From the NCBI GenBank assembly GCA_005881695.1, contig VBBT01000107.1:1-60123 (forward strand): DNA of 60,123 bases. The letters are read 5' to 3'. The notes beneath the pieces are model-generated. The model did no database searches and had not been told where the DNA came from. It saw only the letters and a list, made by a program, of their open reading frames with translations. The translations under genes were made by a program, and so were the position numbers. This document shows, in pieces, positions 1 to 8,517 of the stretch. Within the stretch, counting starts at the first letter, position 1, and each line of letters opens with the position of its first letter. Source of the DNA: Candidatus Bathyarchaeota archaeon. GTDB lineage: Archaea; Thermoproteota; Bathyarchaeia; 40CM-2-53-6.

Positions 1-352
1 CTAGAGCGGCTTCTCTAGATCGAGCCACAGACTCCCTTACTAGTCCATCAACATCCAACGAATCATTGCGAAGGACGAACAGTGTCAGAAGGTCGACGCT
101 CTCAAGGAAACGTTTCTGGTAATCCTTGAGTGATTGGCGTGGCAAGAGAGAGGCTGGGGAAACATCTCCTAGCAATAGGCCTACGCACTGACGCAAGAAG
201 AGTCTGGGTGGACATTCCGACAATCTATTCCAAACCAAGAATTTAGAGATATGGACTGGGTTAAGTAGACGAACAAGCCGCACCCATTGGCGTATGCCTT
301 TTTCTCCGGTGGTCCGTAGGCTAAAGCCCGTTGTTGGATGATCTCTGCTCAT
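1..352 (-). CDS. Truncated unknown protein, N-terminal part
   Basis: An open frame of 117 codons begins at an ATG (350-352) and runs off the left edge without a stop, so it is missing from the ORF track. The product is basic near its start, with RQWVRLVRLLNP, and then helical with no clear membrane segment or catalytic motif. I do not recognise the family. The long uninterrupted frame and ordinary amino-acid mix suggest real coding. Its function cannot be called without the rest of the gene. Confidence 0.45.
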   Translation of the reverse strand, partial: MSRDHPTTGFSLRTTGEKGIRQWVRLVRLLNPVHISKFLVWNRLSECPPRLFLRQCVGLLLGDVSPASLLPRQSLKDYQKRFLESVDLLTLFVLRNDSLDVDGLVRESVARSREAAL

Positions 353-1193
353 TGAGTGACTTACTGAAATTTCATCTGCCGTCGCGTCAAGCTCCCGCGC
401 CAGCTTCCAACTCGACGTCGTGATACGAACACATGGGCTGTTTCCGCAAACGAACGAACCGTCGGCGTATTGGAAGCCTTCGAGGAACCGAAGAACGGAA
501 TCTCGTCCTCTAGTCTTGATAAAAGATGGTATCGAAACGCTCCTGGAGCGCTCCCCAGTCGACAAACCAAGCGTTCGGCACTTGAAGAGAAGTACAGCCC
601 GGGAATTCAAATACACGCAGATACCGTTCCTTCGAGGTGAAGACCTACGGAATCTGGGACTAATTCCATAAACATTCGATAGGTGGGGGATATAGAACGA
701 ATCTCCCCCCGAACCACTCGTCTGGGTAGCGCTGGGATATGCTATAAATGTACGATGAGTGTCGCATCCCGGGCTTGAAGACAATATGCGCTCCATCACC
801 CAAATCGATTCCTGTTTCCAAACAGAGATCATCATCAATGGTGAGTGGGAGACGAGTCCCTCGATGCTTGTCTGAATTACTGAGAAACGAACCGGGGGAA
901 GGCTGGCTAATTTCGACCATACTAGATGAGATCTCTGCGGGAGCCCTTCATAATCGAATAGAGCCAACCGAAAGTAACGCCATTATCACCGAGACTACCC
1001 TAAGGACAGGAGAGTGAGTTGCCCGGGCTCGGCGGGCCTCGGCAAGCACGACGCTTTTCTAGAGCAGAATTAAGCTTTCTAGATGGCGAGCGAGAGATTC
1101 GGGTATGAACGCAACAAAGCATGTCCGAGGTATCAAAAGGTCTTAACCGCTCACTCCGTCGACCCTGCTGAACCATAGAAACGTGTCCACCCG
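353..1193. other. Gene-poor stretch, possibly decayed coding DNA
   Basis: About 840 bases without a convincing gene. Only short overlapping ORFs of 70-90 codons occur on both strands. The plus-strand frame ending at 671 finishes with RGEDLRNLGLIP, loosely like the GxDLxxLGxxPGP segment of CCA-adding or poly(A) polymerases, but it stops at once and its upstream part does not resemble that family. I see no RNA gene or repeat here. It may be a remnant of lost genes. Confidence 0.35.
660..920 (-). CDS. Possible small hypothetical protein
   Basis: An 86-codon ATG frame whose translation looks more protein-like than the overlapping plus-strand frames: hydrophobic and charged residues alternate (TRLPLTIDDDLCLE, GDGAHIVFKPG) and it ends in an aromatic-rich segment. 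There is no recognisable domain, ribosome site or promoter. It could equally be chance. I list it only because it is the best candidate in the gene-poor stretch. Confidence 0.2.
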   Translation of the reverse strand: MVEISQPSPGSFLSNSDKHRGTRLPLTIDDDLCLETGIDLGDGAHIVFKPGMRHSSYIYSISQRYPDEWFGGRFVLYPPPIECLWN

Positions 1194-2495
1194 TTGACTG
1201 TTGAGTCTCAAGCGCAAGGCCCCGGCCAGAGTTCCGGTTGGCTGGCGAAGCTAGGAACATTATCTATTCTGTACCTGGCAGTCTTTCTAACTCGGATAGG
1301 GTTTGGTGTCATCTTGATCCTCTTCCCTCTCTATCTTCCGATACCAAAAACTGAATCTGCGCTCGCAGCCGGCGTAACTGCAATCTATCCAATTGTCGAG
1401 GGGTTTTCAGCTCTACCAGTTGGCGCTTATGTGGATCGCCGTGGGCGAAGAAAGGTGTTCGTAGCGGGGCTGGGGCTTATTGCAATCCTGAGCCTACTGA
1501 TCGGACTATCTAACAACCTTCTACTGGTCGGCGGTGCCCACGGCCTAGAAGGTTTGGCGGCGGCTATGGTAACAGTTGCTTCCCTGACAATGATTACAGA
1601 CCTGACCGTTGTAACGAACCGCGGCGTTGGGATGGGTGGATTTGATCTTGCTAACCTAGGAGGCTATGGAGTCGGCATAGTTCTCGGGGTTGCGTTCAGC
1701 AGCGTCTTCGCCGCGGACCTCGGCGCGAGCTTCCTAGTCGTCTCTGCCATCCTCGGTGTCTCTGCTGTTGCCGTATATTTCATCCTTCGAGAACCGGTGC
1801 ACATCACTCAAGCACGAAGAAGTCTGAAGGAAATGTATTCTAGCCTCACAAGCGATGTGGCGGCCATACTTCCGGTATGGTTCGCTCTCACGGTGGTACT
1901 CGGGTTCTACATCTTCTTGCCTAGGCTTGCCGCGAGGATGGGAAAGACCGATCTTTCCCAGGCTGCACTTCCCATCCTTCTCGGGCTGGCGCTGCTTGGC
2001 GCCGGAGCTCTCTTGTTCGGGCGGTTGTCCGACAAAATCGGCCGAACCAAGACAATGGCTGTTGGAGCCTTAGGTGAGATAGGGTTCCTTCTAGTTCTTC
2101 CAGAGGTTTTCGGGCCACTGATCAGCATTCCTCCCGGCACACCTTGGATCGACTCCTACAACATGGTCGGACCCATCATCATTGTTGCAGGGTCTCTGTT
2201 CTTTCTCGGGTCAGCACTGGTCCCCTCTATCCTGGCGTTCATCGGTGACAAGGCAGCCAAGGAATTTCGGGGCTCAGCTATGGGATTGTACAGTCTTATG
2301 CTAAGCGCAGGAATAGCCGCCGGCCTCGTACTGGCTGGAATAGCCGACGACCTAGGTGGTGTCCAGGCGGTCTTCTACTCTGCAGCCATTATTTTCTCAG
2401 GCCTGAGCCTGACTAGCGGATACCTCCTATACCGCAACAAGCAATTCGAGAACTCAGCTAGTTTCGTTAGCAAAGCTCCCAACGGTTCAGCCTAG
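1194..2495 (+). CDS. Major facilitator superfamily (MFS) transporter
   Basis: A 433-residue integral membrane protein with about 12 hydrophobic segments, the usual MFS length. The MFS loop motif is clear near residue 77 (GAYVDRRGRRK), and its pseudo-repeat appears in the second half (GRLSDKIGRTK), so both six-helix halves are complete. Such proteins move small solutes or drugs across the cytoplasmic membrane by proton coupling. The sequence does not show the substrate. The start is TTG with no strong ribosome site, so the first few residues are uncertain. It stands alone, with the nuclease-like gene 65 bases downstream. Confidence 0.88.
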   Translation: MTVESQAQGPGQSSGWLAKLGTLSILYLAVFLTRIGFGVILILFPLYLPIPKTESALAAGVTAIYPIVEGFSALPVGAYVDRRGRRKVFVAGLGLIAILSLLIGLSNNLLLVGGAHGLEGLAAAMVTVASLTMITDLTVVTNRGVGMGGFDLANLGGYGVGIVLGVAFSSVFAADLGASFLVVSAILGVSAVAVYFILREPVHITQARRSLKEMYSSLTSDVAAILPVWFALTVVLGFYIFLPRLAARMGKTDLSQAALPILLGLALLGAGALLFGRLSDKIGRTKTMAVGALGEIGFLLVLPEVFGPLISIPPGTPWIDSYNMVGPIIIVAGSLFFLGSALVPSILAFIGDKAAKEFRGSAMGLYSLMLSAGIAAGLVLAGIADDLGGVQAVFYSAAIIFSGLSLTSGYLLYRNKQFENSASFVSKAPNGSA

Positions 2496-2560
2496 GCTGT
2501 TCCCCGGCGGAATCTCGTAAGAGATAAGTCTCCTAGTTTCTAACTGCATTACGATCTTTC

Positions 2561-3307
2561 TTGACAGAGTATTCCGTCCACACTACTCGTGTGGCAAAGA
2601 AGTTCGAATGGTTTGGAATGACGGTAGTCAAACGTTATTTGACGAGGGACAAAGATAGCAGGGATCTTCGGGACGTTCATTCCAATCCGGAGTTTTACCA
2701 TAAGGGCATCGATCTTATTCTCAATCTGCCCAACGTCCAGAAGAGGACAATCGATCTAAAGGTCGACTCATACATCGGGTCTGATCCATCGCGCAAGATA
2801 CGAGGCTTATGCAATCCAGACAGTGGTTTCATTCTACTGGAAACAATCAGCCAACTCCAATATGATAGGTCAAGAAAGATTTCACCAAATGGTACTCTGC
2901 TCGTTAGCCAAAAGGCAGATGTCCCTGGTTGGTTCTTTACAAGCTCTGCCGATGAGGTCTATTACTACTTCCTGGCCCTGCTTAACACAGAAGATCAGCT
3001 AAACCCACTCTACGCGGAATACGTGGAACTTGCAAAGGGCAATCAACCAACTGATGAAGTTGAAAATCGTCTATTGCGAGAACTGCGCGTAGATAGGGAC
3101 TTGTTAGTGAGTTTTTCCCTATCAGAAGCGAGAGCCTGGTATGATACCGCTCCTGAGACAGTGTTTCATGGATACGCTCCCGCTCCTAACCCGAGTTATC
3201 TTACCCTGAGTAAGCGAGTTAAGCGTGATCTATTCATATCAAACGGAATTGGGAAGAGCCATGGTTCTATCTACTCCTTGGTCAAACCGAAATCGGTTTC
3301 CCGGTAG
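2561..3307 (+). CDS. PD-(D/E)XK-type nuclease-like protein, probable restriction endonuclease
   Basis: A 248-residue soluble protein. Residues 46-70 contain HKGIDLIL followed about ten residues later by TIDLKVD, the spacing expected for the D...(D/E)xK metal site of the PD-(D/E)XK fold. A later FILLETIS segment and the tail around ADEVYYYFL resemble small restriction-like nucleases of mobile elements. The neighbouring gene, convergent and only 27 bases away, is a DNA methyltransferase. I infer that the pair is a type II-like restriction-modification system. The family was assigned from motif and context only, and specificity is unknown. The start is TTG. Confidence 0.55.
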   Translation: MTEYSVHTTRVAKKFEWFGMTVVKRYLTRDKDSRDLRDVHSNPEFYHKGIDLILNLPNVQKRTIDLKVDSYIGSDPSRKIRGLCNPDSGFILLETISQLQYDRSRKISPNGTLLVSQKADVPGWFFTSSADEVYYYFLALLNTEDQLNPLYAEYVELAKGNQPTDEVENRLLRELRVDRDLLVSFSLSEARAWYDTAPETVFHGYAPAPNPSYLTLSKRVKRDLFISNGIGKSHGSIYSLVKPKSVSR

Positions 3308-3334
3308 TCCAAACGCGCAATCCTTTTCATCCAG

Positions 3335-4276
3335 TTACCACCATTTCTTACTGTACTTTAGCGGTGTTGTTTTTTCATCGAGGGCTGGCTTTCTGAATAC
3401 GTATAGATGTTCGTGAGCGATCTTATAGAAATCGTAGCTATGTCCCCGCCATCTCTGGCGAGTTGTCATCGTCTTGTGTTGAAGCTTGATTATGTCCTCT
3501 TTGAGGATGAATCCCACGCTCAGAAACGCTTGCAAGACTCCCAGCGAGATAGGAATGTAATGTCTTCCCTTCCGCGTGTCTCCAATGAGAACTCCGCAGT
3601 ATCGATTGTTTTTCAAAACTCGGTATGATTCTGCCGCAACTTTCCTCATCGCATCAATATAGTCAGGGAGCTTCAGGCGCGAGAGGTCGTCCAATATCCG
3701 TTTTCCACTGTATGATATTATTCCAGCGTAGGGTGGATGAGTGGCAATAAGGTCGATAGTCTCTTCACCGATCAAATCCAAATTTCGCGCGTCGCCAACA
3801 TAGGTTCGAGTCTCTACGCGGCGCGGTCTATCAAGGGTGTTGTAGTCAAAACTCAACCTGTCTTGCGTCACCATGATGGCGTCTGGATTGACATCTACTC
3901 CGATTCCGTCGCGGCCTAAGAGTTTGCTCTCTACGAGAGTGGTTCCGCTTCCACACATCTGGTCAAGAACAAGCTCTCCAGGTTTGGAATATTTCGTGAT
4001 CAAGTTTCGTGGTATGTAAGGGCTCCAATTTCCCCGATAATTTCCAGAATGGGTCGCCCAGTCGCCTCGACTAGGGAAGCTCCACACAGTGAATTCTTCT
4101 GACTTGTAATCCTTCGGAGGCGCGAATTCCTTGATTCGCCACGGTCTACCTATCTCTACGTCAACATTTTCTATTTTCACATGTTGCTTCTCAGTGACGA
4201 ACCTACGGTAGTCCTCTTCGGTTACGAGCTGCATTCCCATCAGTTTTGGGGGATTCGCCATCTGTTGTACTTGCAA
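3335..4276 (-). CDS. DNA methyltransferase, N4-cytosine/N6-adenine type
   Basis: A 313-residue S-adenosylmethionine-dependent methylase. Motif I sits near residues 102-113 (VLDQMCGSGTT), followed by an acidic GVDVNPDA segment and, near residue 180, the catalytic tetrapeptide HPPY in a THPPY context. The canonical residue before PPY is D, N or S, so the histidine is unusual, although THPPY variants occur among archaeal relatives as far as I recall. A motif X-like segment (NWSPYIPRNLI) precedes motif I. The start may be the internal MANPPKLMG rather than the first ATG. It probably protects host DNA from the convergent nuclease-like gene. Confidence 0.82.
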   Translation of the reverse strand: MQVQQMANPPKLMGMQLVTEEDYRRFVTEKQHVKIENVDVEIGRPWRIKEFAPPKDYKSEEFTVWSFPSRGDWATHSGNYRGNWSPYIPRNLITKYSKPGELVLDQMCGSGTTLVESKLLGRDGIGVDVNPDAIMVTQDRLSFDYNTLDRPRRVETRTYVGDARNLDLIGEETIDLIATHPPYAGIISYSGKRILDDLSRLKLPDYIDAMRKVAAESYRVLKNNRYCGVLIGDTRKGRHYIPISLGVLQAFLSVGFILKEDIIKLQHKTMTTRQRWRGHSYDFYKIAHEHLYVFRKPALDEKTTPLKYSKKWW

Positions 4277-4349
4277 AATACCAGCCCTAGCCTATTTGTT
4301 GGGCTAGATTAAACTTGATCAGACCATAGGAGCGATACCGAGCTGCTCT

Positions 4350-4853
4350 TCACTGAATCGTTTTCTTGAGGCCGGGTATTACTTCTCCCGTGACCCACTG
4401 GACCCCAGCTCCAGACAGAACGTAGGACCCTTTCTCGGCAATCAGCTTGCCCTCACGTTTCAACTCGCTTGCTCGTGCCCTCACGACTGCGCCGCTGGTT
4501 GTTTTCCATGAGGATCCAAGGAGACTGCTTAGCTCGTCGTCTCCGAACGTCTTGGGATGGGTTGCGTAGAGTACGAGAGCGAGAGCTTCTTTTGCTGACA
4601 GGGAATCCGCTGGGACAGTGAGATAGGGTCGTCCCTCTCCGCTAAACTGTACTATTCCCTCTAGCAAGTCCGAGGGTTCAGAGGTTTCCTGGGCCTGGAC
4701 CAGGTCCGGTTTTGTCGATGCAATTCCATCTTTGAGTCGAAAGCTCTCTACGAGGTTCTCGAATTTGTCTCGGACGTATTCGAAGTCTCCTTCAAGCTCG
4801 ACTTCTTGGTCACGGGTCCTGATTCGGAACCTAAGCCGTTTCTCCTGGGACAT
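4350..4853 (-). CDS. Archaeal hypothetical protein with C-terminal winged-helix-like domain
   Basis: About 167 residues if translation starts at MSQEKRL (ATG at 4851-4853), which I prefer over the longer ORF. The N-terminal part (FRIRTRDQEVELEGDF) is a short beta-strand and helix module seen repeatedly in small archaeal proteins. Residues 90-160 are helical with a basic recognition-like helix (SGAVVRARASELKREGK) and a beta wing (GKLIAEKGSYVLS), consistent with a winged helix. I infer DNA binding or a protein-interaction role. There is no named family and no obvious operon partner apart from the small zinc ribbon upstream. Confidence 0.6.
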   Translation of the reverse strand: MSQEKRLRFRIRTRDQEVELEGDFEYVRDKFENLVESFRLKDGIASTKPDLVQAQETSEPSDLLEGIVQFSGEGRPYLTVPADSLSAKEALALVLYATHPKTFGDDELSSLLGSSWKTTSGAVVRARASELKREGKLIAEKGSYVLSGAGVQWVTGEVIPGLKKTIQ

Positions 4854-4950
4854 GATTACACGTCTCAGCACGCATATAGCGGTCTATTTCGAGCTTTCCA
4901 ATTCGAAGACTGAGATGGGTGAAACTAAAGCTGGCAGAATGTAGAAATTC

Positions 4951-5127
4951 CTACACCCATTTGCCGAGAATCTTCTTGCACTCTGGACAGAGTCCATGCC
5001 TTGAAACCACCGTAACATTGCCACATCTCGCGCACCTTCGAGGGCCACCTGCTTTATTCCGGCGAGGCTTGTAGAATTTCCCTCTGAATCCCGGCGGTTT
5101 CACTGTTTTTCGTCTTGTTCGAGACAA
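4951..5127 (-). CDS. 58-residue zinc-ribbon protein, missed by the ORF track
   Basis: A short frame starting at TTG (5125-5127) preceded by a good GAGGGG ribosome site. The product has a very basic N-terminal half (RTRRKTVKPP) and a two-CxxC zinc ribbon, CARCG and CPECKK, separated by about 13 residues, ending GKWV. The size, charge and zinc ribbon resemble small archaeal ribosome- or nucleic-acid-associated proteins, but I cannot name a family. It is one of four tiny zinc-ribbon proteins in this window. The well-placed ribosome site makes coding likely. Confidence 0.6.
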   Translation of the reverse strand: MSRTRRKTVKPPGFRGKFYKPRRNKAGGPRRCARCGNVTVVSRHGLCPECKKILGKWV

Positions 5128-5191
5128 TTCGCAAGCCCCTCATGTGACTCATTTTCTGGGGTGGGATCGGGCTCTAAGATTTTTCGCTGGC

Positions 5192-6817
5192 CTAGCTTAT
5201 TTTCATCTTTCTTAGGAAGGCAGCCCAGCGGGCATCGGAGTAAAGGGCTCGCAACGTCAGATCCGATCTGATCGTGCAGAGTTCCGGATCGTGATTCTCG
5301 AAAGCTCGATCAAGCATCTCAAACGCCAAGTCGACGTTTCCCACGGCGCAATAGTATCTGGCGAAATCGACCGCGGTGATGTAGTCTCTCCCTGGTATCG
5401 TTGCAGTCTCTTGGAATATCCGTTTGGCCTTTTCGATATTGCCGGACCAGGCGTAGATCCAAGCCGTTCCCATCTTCAGTTTCTTGTGAAGAAGGGGTTG
5501 CATGGAGTCAACCTTCTCCAGTAGCTCTATCGCTTCTTGATACGAACCGCGCAGGACCGCTAGGAGTACTAGCCCTTCGAAGCCCCCGGGAAGGCTCGGG
5601 TCCAGCTCAAGTGCCCTCCTGATGTGTTTCTCGGCGAGGTCGAGATCTCCTAATGCCAAGTATGCGTCTCCCAGGTTAACGTTGATTACTGGTGAGAGAG
5701 GGTCTAGTTCCAGCGACTTTTGCGCCTCAGTGATTCCTTCTGGCACGCGTCCAAGCGTTGCTCGGAGGAGGATCGAGTACCATTGATGAGCTGTGGCGTA
5801 GTTCGGGTTGAGCTCAATCGCCTTCTGATATTCTCGTTCTGCCGCGGGCCAGTCCCAGTCTGCATCAGATTTTAGCAGCCCGAGTGACGCATGCGCTTCC
5901 GCCAGACTATCGTCTAGCTCCAGAGCTCTTGCGATTGCTCGCTTCGCTTTCGGATACCCCTCGCTCGCTGTCAGGTATGCGTTAATGACTAGCAGGGAGT
6001 AGCAGTCTGCAATCCCGATGTGAGGAAGAGGGAATGAGGGGTCTTTTTGGGCGGCGGCTCTGAAGTATTCTATCGCTTCAGCCATCGAGTCTTTCGTGCG
6101 CTTGTTCCAGAGAAATCTGCCCTTCAAGTAAAGTTCGTACGCTTCGATGTTCTTTGTTCCCTGTTTCTCAATGCTCCGCTTGTCTCCTGGCAAGAGCTCT
6201 ACTTGCAGAGATTCTACGACGTTGTGCGCTATCTCTTTCTGGACCGCGAATACGTTCTCGACCTTTCTCTCGTAGTCCTGGGACCAAACATGTTCGTCGT
6301 TCTGAACATCGATCAGCTTGACGGTAATCCGGAGCTCGTTTGCGGCTTTTCTTACGCTCCCTTCTAGAATACTGCCAACGTTCAGCTCCTTCGCTATCTC
6401 TTCCACGCTTTTGGCAGTCTGCTTGTAGCGCATGATGGAGGTTCTCGATATCACCTTTAATCGATGTATCTTTGAGAGAGTTGAGATCAACTCCTCGGTC
6501 ATGCCATCGGCAAAATACTCGTCCTTTGGATCAGGGCTAATATTTACAAAGGGTAGAATTGCAACTCGGTCCCTTCTTGTGGAGCGCTCGCCAACTCTCT
6601 CTTTCGCGGCATCGTCCTTCTGTTTAGGGCCCCTTAGCCATCGCTTGATTCCAAGGCCCTCTTCTACAGGTTTCAATGAACCAGCTTTCAAGATCATTCT
6701 CTTGGCTTTGACCATTTGGGCTTGATCCTGGATGTGCCCGGAAGTAGTAGAGGACGAGGCGGCCGCCATAGAGAAGCCTATGCTCCAGGAGGGCCTAAGA
6801 ATACTGACTGAACTCAA
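5192..6817 (-). CDS. TolB-like/FlgO-type domain protein with TPR repeats
   Basis: A 541-residue protein. Residues 85-210 match the TolB-like N-terminal domain common in bacterial adenylate-cyclase-like and kinase-like regulators (AILPFVNIS, EYFADGMTEELI, LKVISRTS). From about 230 to 490 there are tandem tetratricopeptide repeats such as AEREYQKAIELNPNYA and AEKHIRRALELDPS. Bacterial versions usually carry an N-terminal winged helix, cyclase or kinase domain, none of which is present here. The N-terminal 80 residues are low-complexity and the true start may be MVKAKRM near 6715. It is probably a scaffold or regulatory protein acquired from bacteria (inference). Confidence 0.75.
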   Translation of the reverse strand: MSSVSILRPSWSIGFSMAAASSSTTSGHIQDQAQMVKAKRMILKAGSLKPVEEGLGIKRWLRGPKQKDDAAKERVGERSTRRDRVAILPFVNISPDPKDEYFADGMTEELISTLSKIHRLKVISRTSIMRYKQTAKSVEEIAKELNVGSILEGSVRKAANELRITVKLIDVQNDEHVWSQDYERKVENVFAVQKEIAHNVVESLQVELLPGDKRSIEKQGTKNIEAYELYLKGRFLWNKRTKDSMAEAIEYFRAAAQKDPSFPLPHIGIADCYSLLVINAYLTASEGYPKAKRAIARALELDDSLAEAHASLGLLKSDADWDWPAAEREYQKAIELNPNYATAHQWYSILLRATLGRVPEGITEAQKSLELDPLSPVINVNLGDAYLALGDLDLAEKHIRRALELDPSLPGGFEGLVLLAVLRGSYQEAIELLEKVDSMQPLLHKKLKMGTAWIYAWSGNIEKAKRIFQETATIPGRDYITAVDFARYYCAVGNVDLAFEMLDRAFENHDPELCTIRSDLTLRALYSDARWAAFLRKMKIS

Positions 6818-6867
6818 TCTTGGAGAGCTTTATGGTTATTAGGAATCGATGTTTTAGGCGGGTGATC

Positions 6868-7413
6868 ATGAAGGCTAAGAGGGCTCGTGAAAATGTCGAG
6901 GACTACGAGCTGATTGGTTGGGGAAACAAGAGAGTTCGCCTTTCGAGTCTGTTTGGCGAGAAAGATGAGTTGATCCTAATCCACAACATGGGACGAGGAT
7001 GCCCCTACTGTACGATGTGGGCCGATGGTTTCAACGGGGTGCTACCACACCTCGAGGATAGAGCGGCTTTTGCCGTCGTTTCTCCAGACCCTCCTTCGGT
7101 CCAGCAGAAGTTCGCGACTGGCCGAGGTTGGAGGTTCCAAATGTTCTCCAGCAAAGAAACCCCGTTCTCTACGGACATGGGCTACGAGAAGAGAAACGGA
7201 ATGAAGGTCCCAGGAGTCTCGGTCTTCAAGCGCGACAAGAACGGCAAGATATTTCGCATCTCAAAGGATGTCTTCGGACCCGGCGATGATTACAATGTCG
7301 TCTGGCATTTCTTCGACCTCCTACCCGCGGTAGCAAGGGCTGGGAGCCACAGTTCACCTATCGATAGAAACGGTTCGATGTGTCCTGAGAATGGAAGGCT
7401 GACATCGGTTTAG
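6868..7413 (+). CDS. DUF899 family thioredoxin-like protein
   Basis: About 181 residues from the preferred start MKAKRAREN (ATG at 6868, with GGTGATC just upstream), not the longer ORF at 6820. The segment NMGRGCPYCTMWADGF is the DUF899 signature and places a CxxC redox pair at residues 45 and 48 in a thioredoxin-like fold. AFAVVSPDPP follows as the next strand. Members are common in bacteria and presumably have thiol-disulfide or peroxide-related roles, but the reaction is not established. It is divergent from the TPR gene, with starts only a few bases apart, so they share a promoter region. Confidence 0.8.
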   Translation: MKAKRARENVEDYELIGWGNKRVRLSSLFGEKDELILIHNMGRGCPYCTMWADGFNGVLPHLEDRAAFAVVSPDPPSVQQKFATGRGWRFQMFSSKETPFSTDMGYEKRNGMKVPGVSVFKRDKNGKIFRISKDVFGPGDDYNVVWHFFDLLPAVARAGSHSSPIDRNGSMCPENGRLTSV

Positions 7414-7521
7414 CACGGCTAACGCTCGGGTCGATGAGAAAACTGGAACGGATATGGAAAGAAATATTGGAGGTTTGTAACTTCAGCAGTAATGCGCCGG
7501 TCGTATCTTCGTTAGCTGGCC

Positions 7522-8040
7522 TTAGAACTGGTCTCTGGTGACGGTTTGTTTGTGGGCGTTCGGGCCTTCCAGTGCGTGTACAACTGTCACCACAACTCTG
7601 ACGGTCGGTATGAGAGCCATTGCGAGGAAGATGAGTGGGTACGCCCATGGCGTGTTTGCGAAGAAGCCGCTGACTAGTGTCTTGCTGACGGTGTAAAGGA
7701 TGTACAGTGCCATGAGCTGGAAGATCCAAGCGAGAATGGGCGCGTATGCCCTGTAAGCCTTGTAAGTGTCTGAAACTGCGCTGGCCAGTTGGGTCCCATA
7801 TTTCAACACGACCGCGGCAACTACCAGCCCGACTGTGAAGAGTGTAAGGCTCACGACACTGTACGATGTTCCCGGCACTGTTTGGGTGATTCCTGGGAAG
7901 CCCAGGATGATGCTCTGGACCACGATGAGGACGATGATTCCCGCGAGCAGTCGTATGAGTGACGGCATTAAGGGCCGAAAGTCGCCAAACGAGTCATGAG
8001 TATTGGTTGGCATCTCAAGACCACTTTTTCCAAGAATCAA
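7522..8040 (-). CDS. Four-segment integral membrane protein, unknown function
   Basis: 172 residues, or 163 if the start is MPTNTHDS (ATG at 8011-8013). Four hydrophobic stretches are visible: LLAGIIVLIVVQSIILGF, VVSLTLFTVGLVVAAVV, AWIFQLMALYILYTV and LIFLAMALIPTVRVVVTVV. A short hydrophilic tail follows. There are no catalytic residues or transporter motifs. I do not recognise the family. It stands between unrelated genes and is probably transcribed alone. Confidence 0.65.
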   Translation of the reverse strand: MILGKSGLEMPTNTHDSFGDFRPLMPSLIRLLAGIIVLIVVQSIILGFPGITQTVPGTSYSVVSLTLFTVGLVVAAVVLKYGTQLASAVSDTYKAYRAYAPILAWIFQLMALYILYTVSKTLVSGFFANTPWAYPLIFLAMALIPTVRVVVTVVHALEGPNAHKQTVTRDQF

Positions 8041-8152
8041 CTAGCCCCGCCGCTGATTAGCCGGTGGCGGAACCCTTCGCTGACTCTCCGCGTTACACTC
8101 GATGCTTAGCCATGTCCCTTTGTCCCTATAGTGAGAAGGAGATGATTGCCCG

Positions 8153-8431
8153 ATGGCCGAACTGAAAGTCTACCTGTCTGGGGAACTTGACAAGAGATTC
8201 AGGATGCTGGCTATGGGCGTCTTTGGCTATGGTCGGGGTTCTCTAAGCGAAGCCGCTGTCGAAGCGCTCACGAAGTGGTGCGAGGAACATGAGGCTCACA
8301 TGCCGGACCCGGAACCGAAGCAAGAGACTTCACGCTCGAACTCGGACCCTGTCGCACGCGCTGAGGAGCGACCCGGAGTCGTCTCGCCCGGAAAGGGAGA
8401 AAGCCGTAGCTCCACTCTTTCAATTAGCTAA
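8153..8431 (+). CDS. Small ribbon-helix-helix-like protein
   Basis: A 92-residue protein whose first 45 residues (MAELKVYLSGELDKRFRML, then GRGSLSEAAVEALTKWCEE) match a short beta-strand plus two-helix pattern widespread in archaea and typical of ribbon-helix-helix DNA-binding proteins. The tail from about residue 50 is charged, serine- and proline-rich and probably disordered. A GAAGGAG ribosome site lies just before the ATG. Related short proteins act as transcription factors or antitoxins. No toxin-like partner is next to it, so a stand-alone regulator is more likely (inference). Confidence 0.65.
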   Translation: MAELKVYLSGELDKRFRMLAMGVFGYGRGSLSEAAVEALTKWCEEHEAHMPDPEPKQETSRSNSDPVARAEERPGVVSPGKGESRSSTLSIS

Positions 8432-8517
8432 AGGCCTATTCCCTGTCTTTTATCGTCTGAGACAGTCGAACCTGTTTCTCTGAAGGTTGGACGCGCACGC
8501 CTACTAAGATCGAGACA

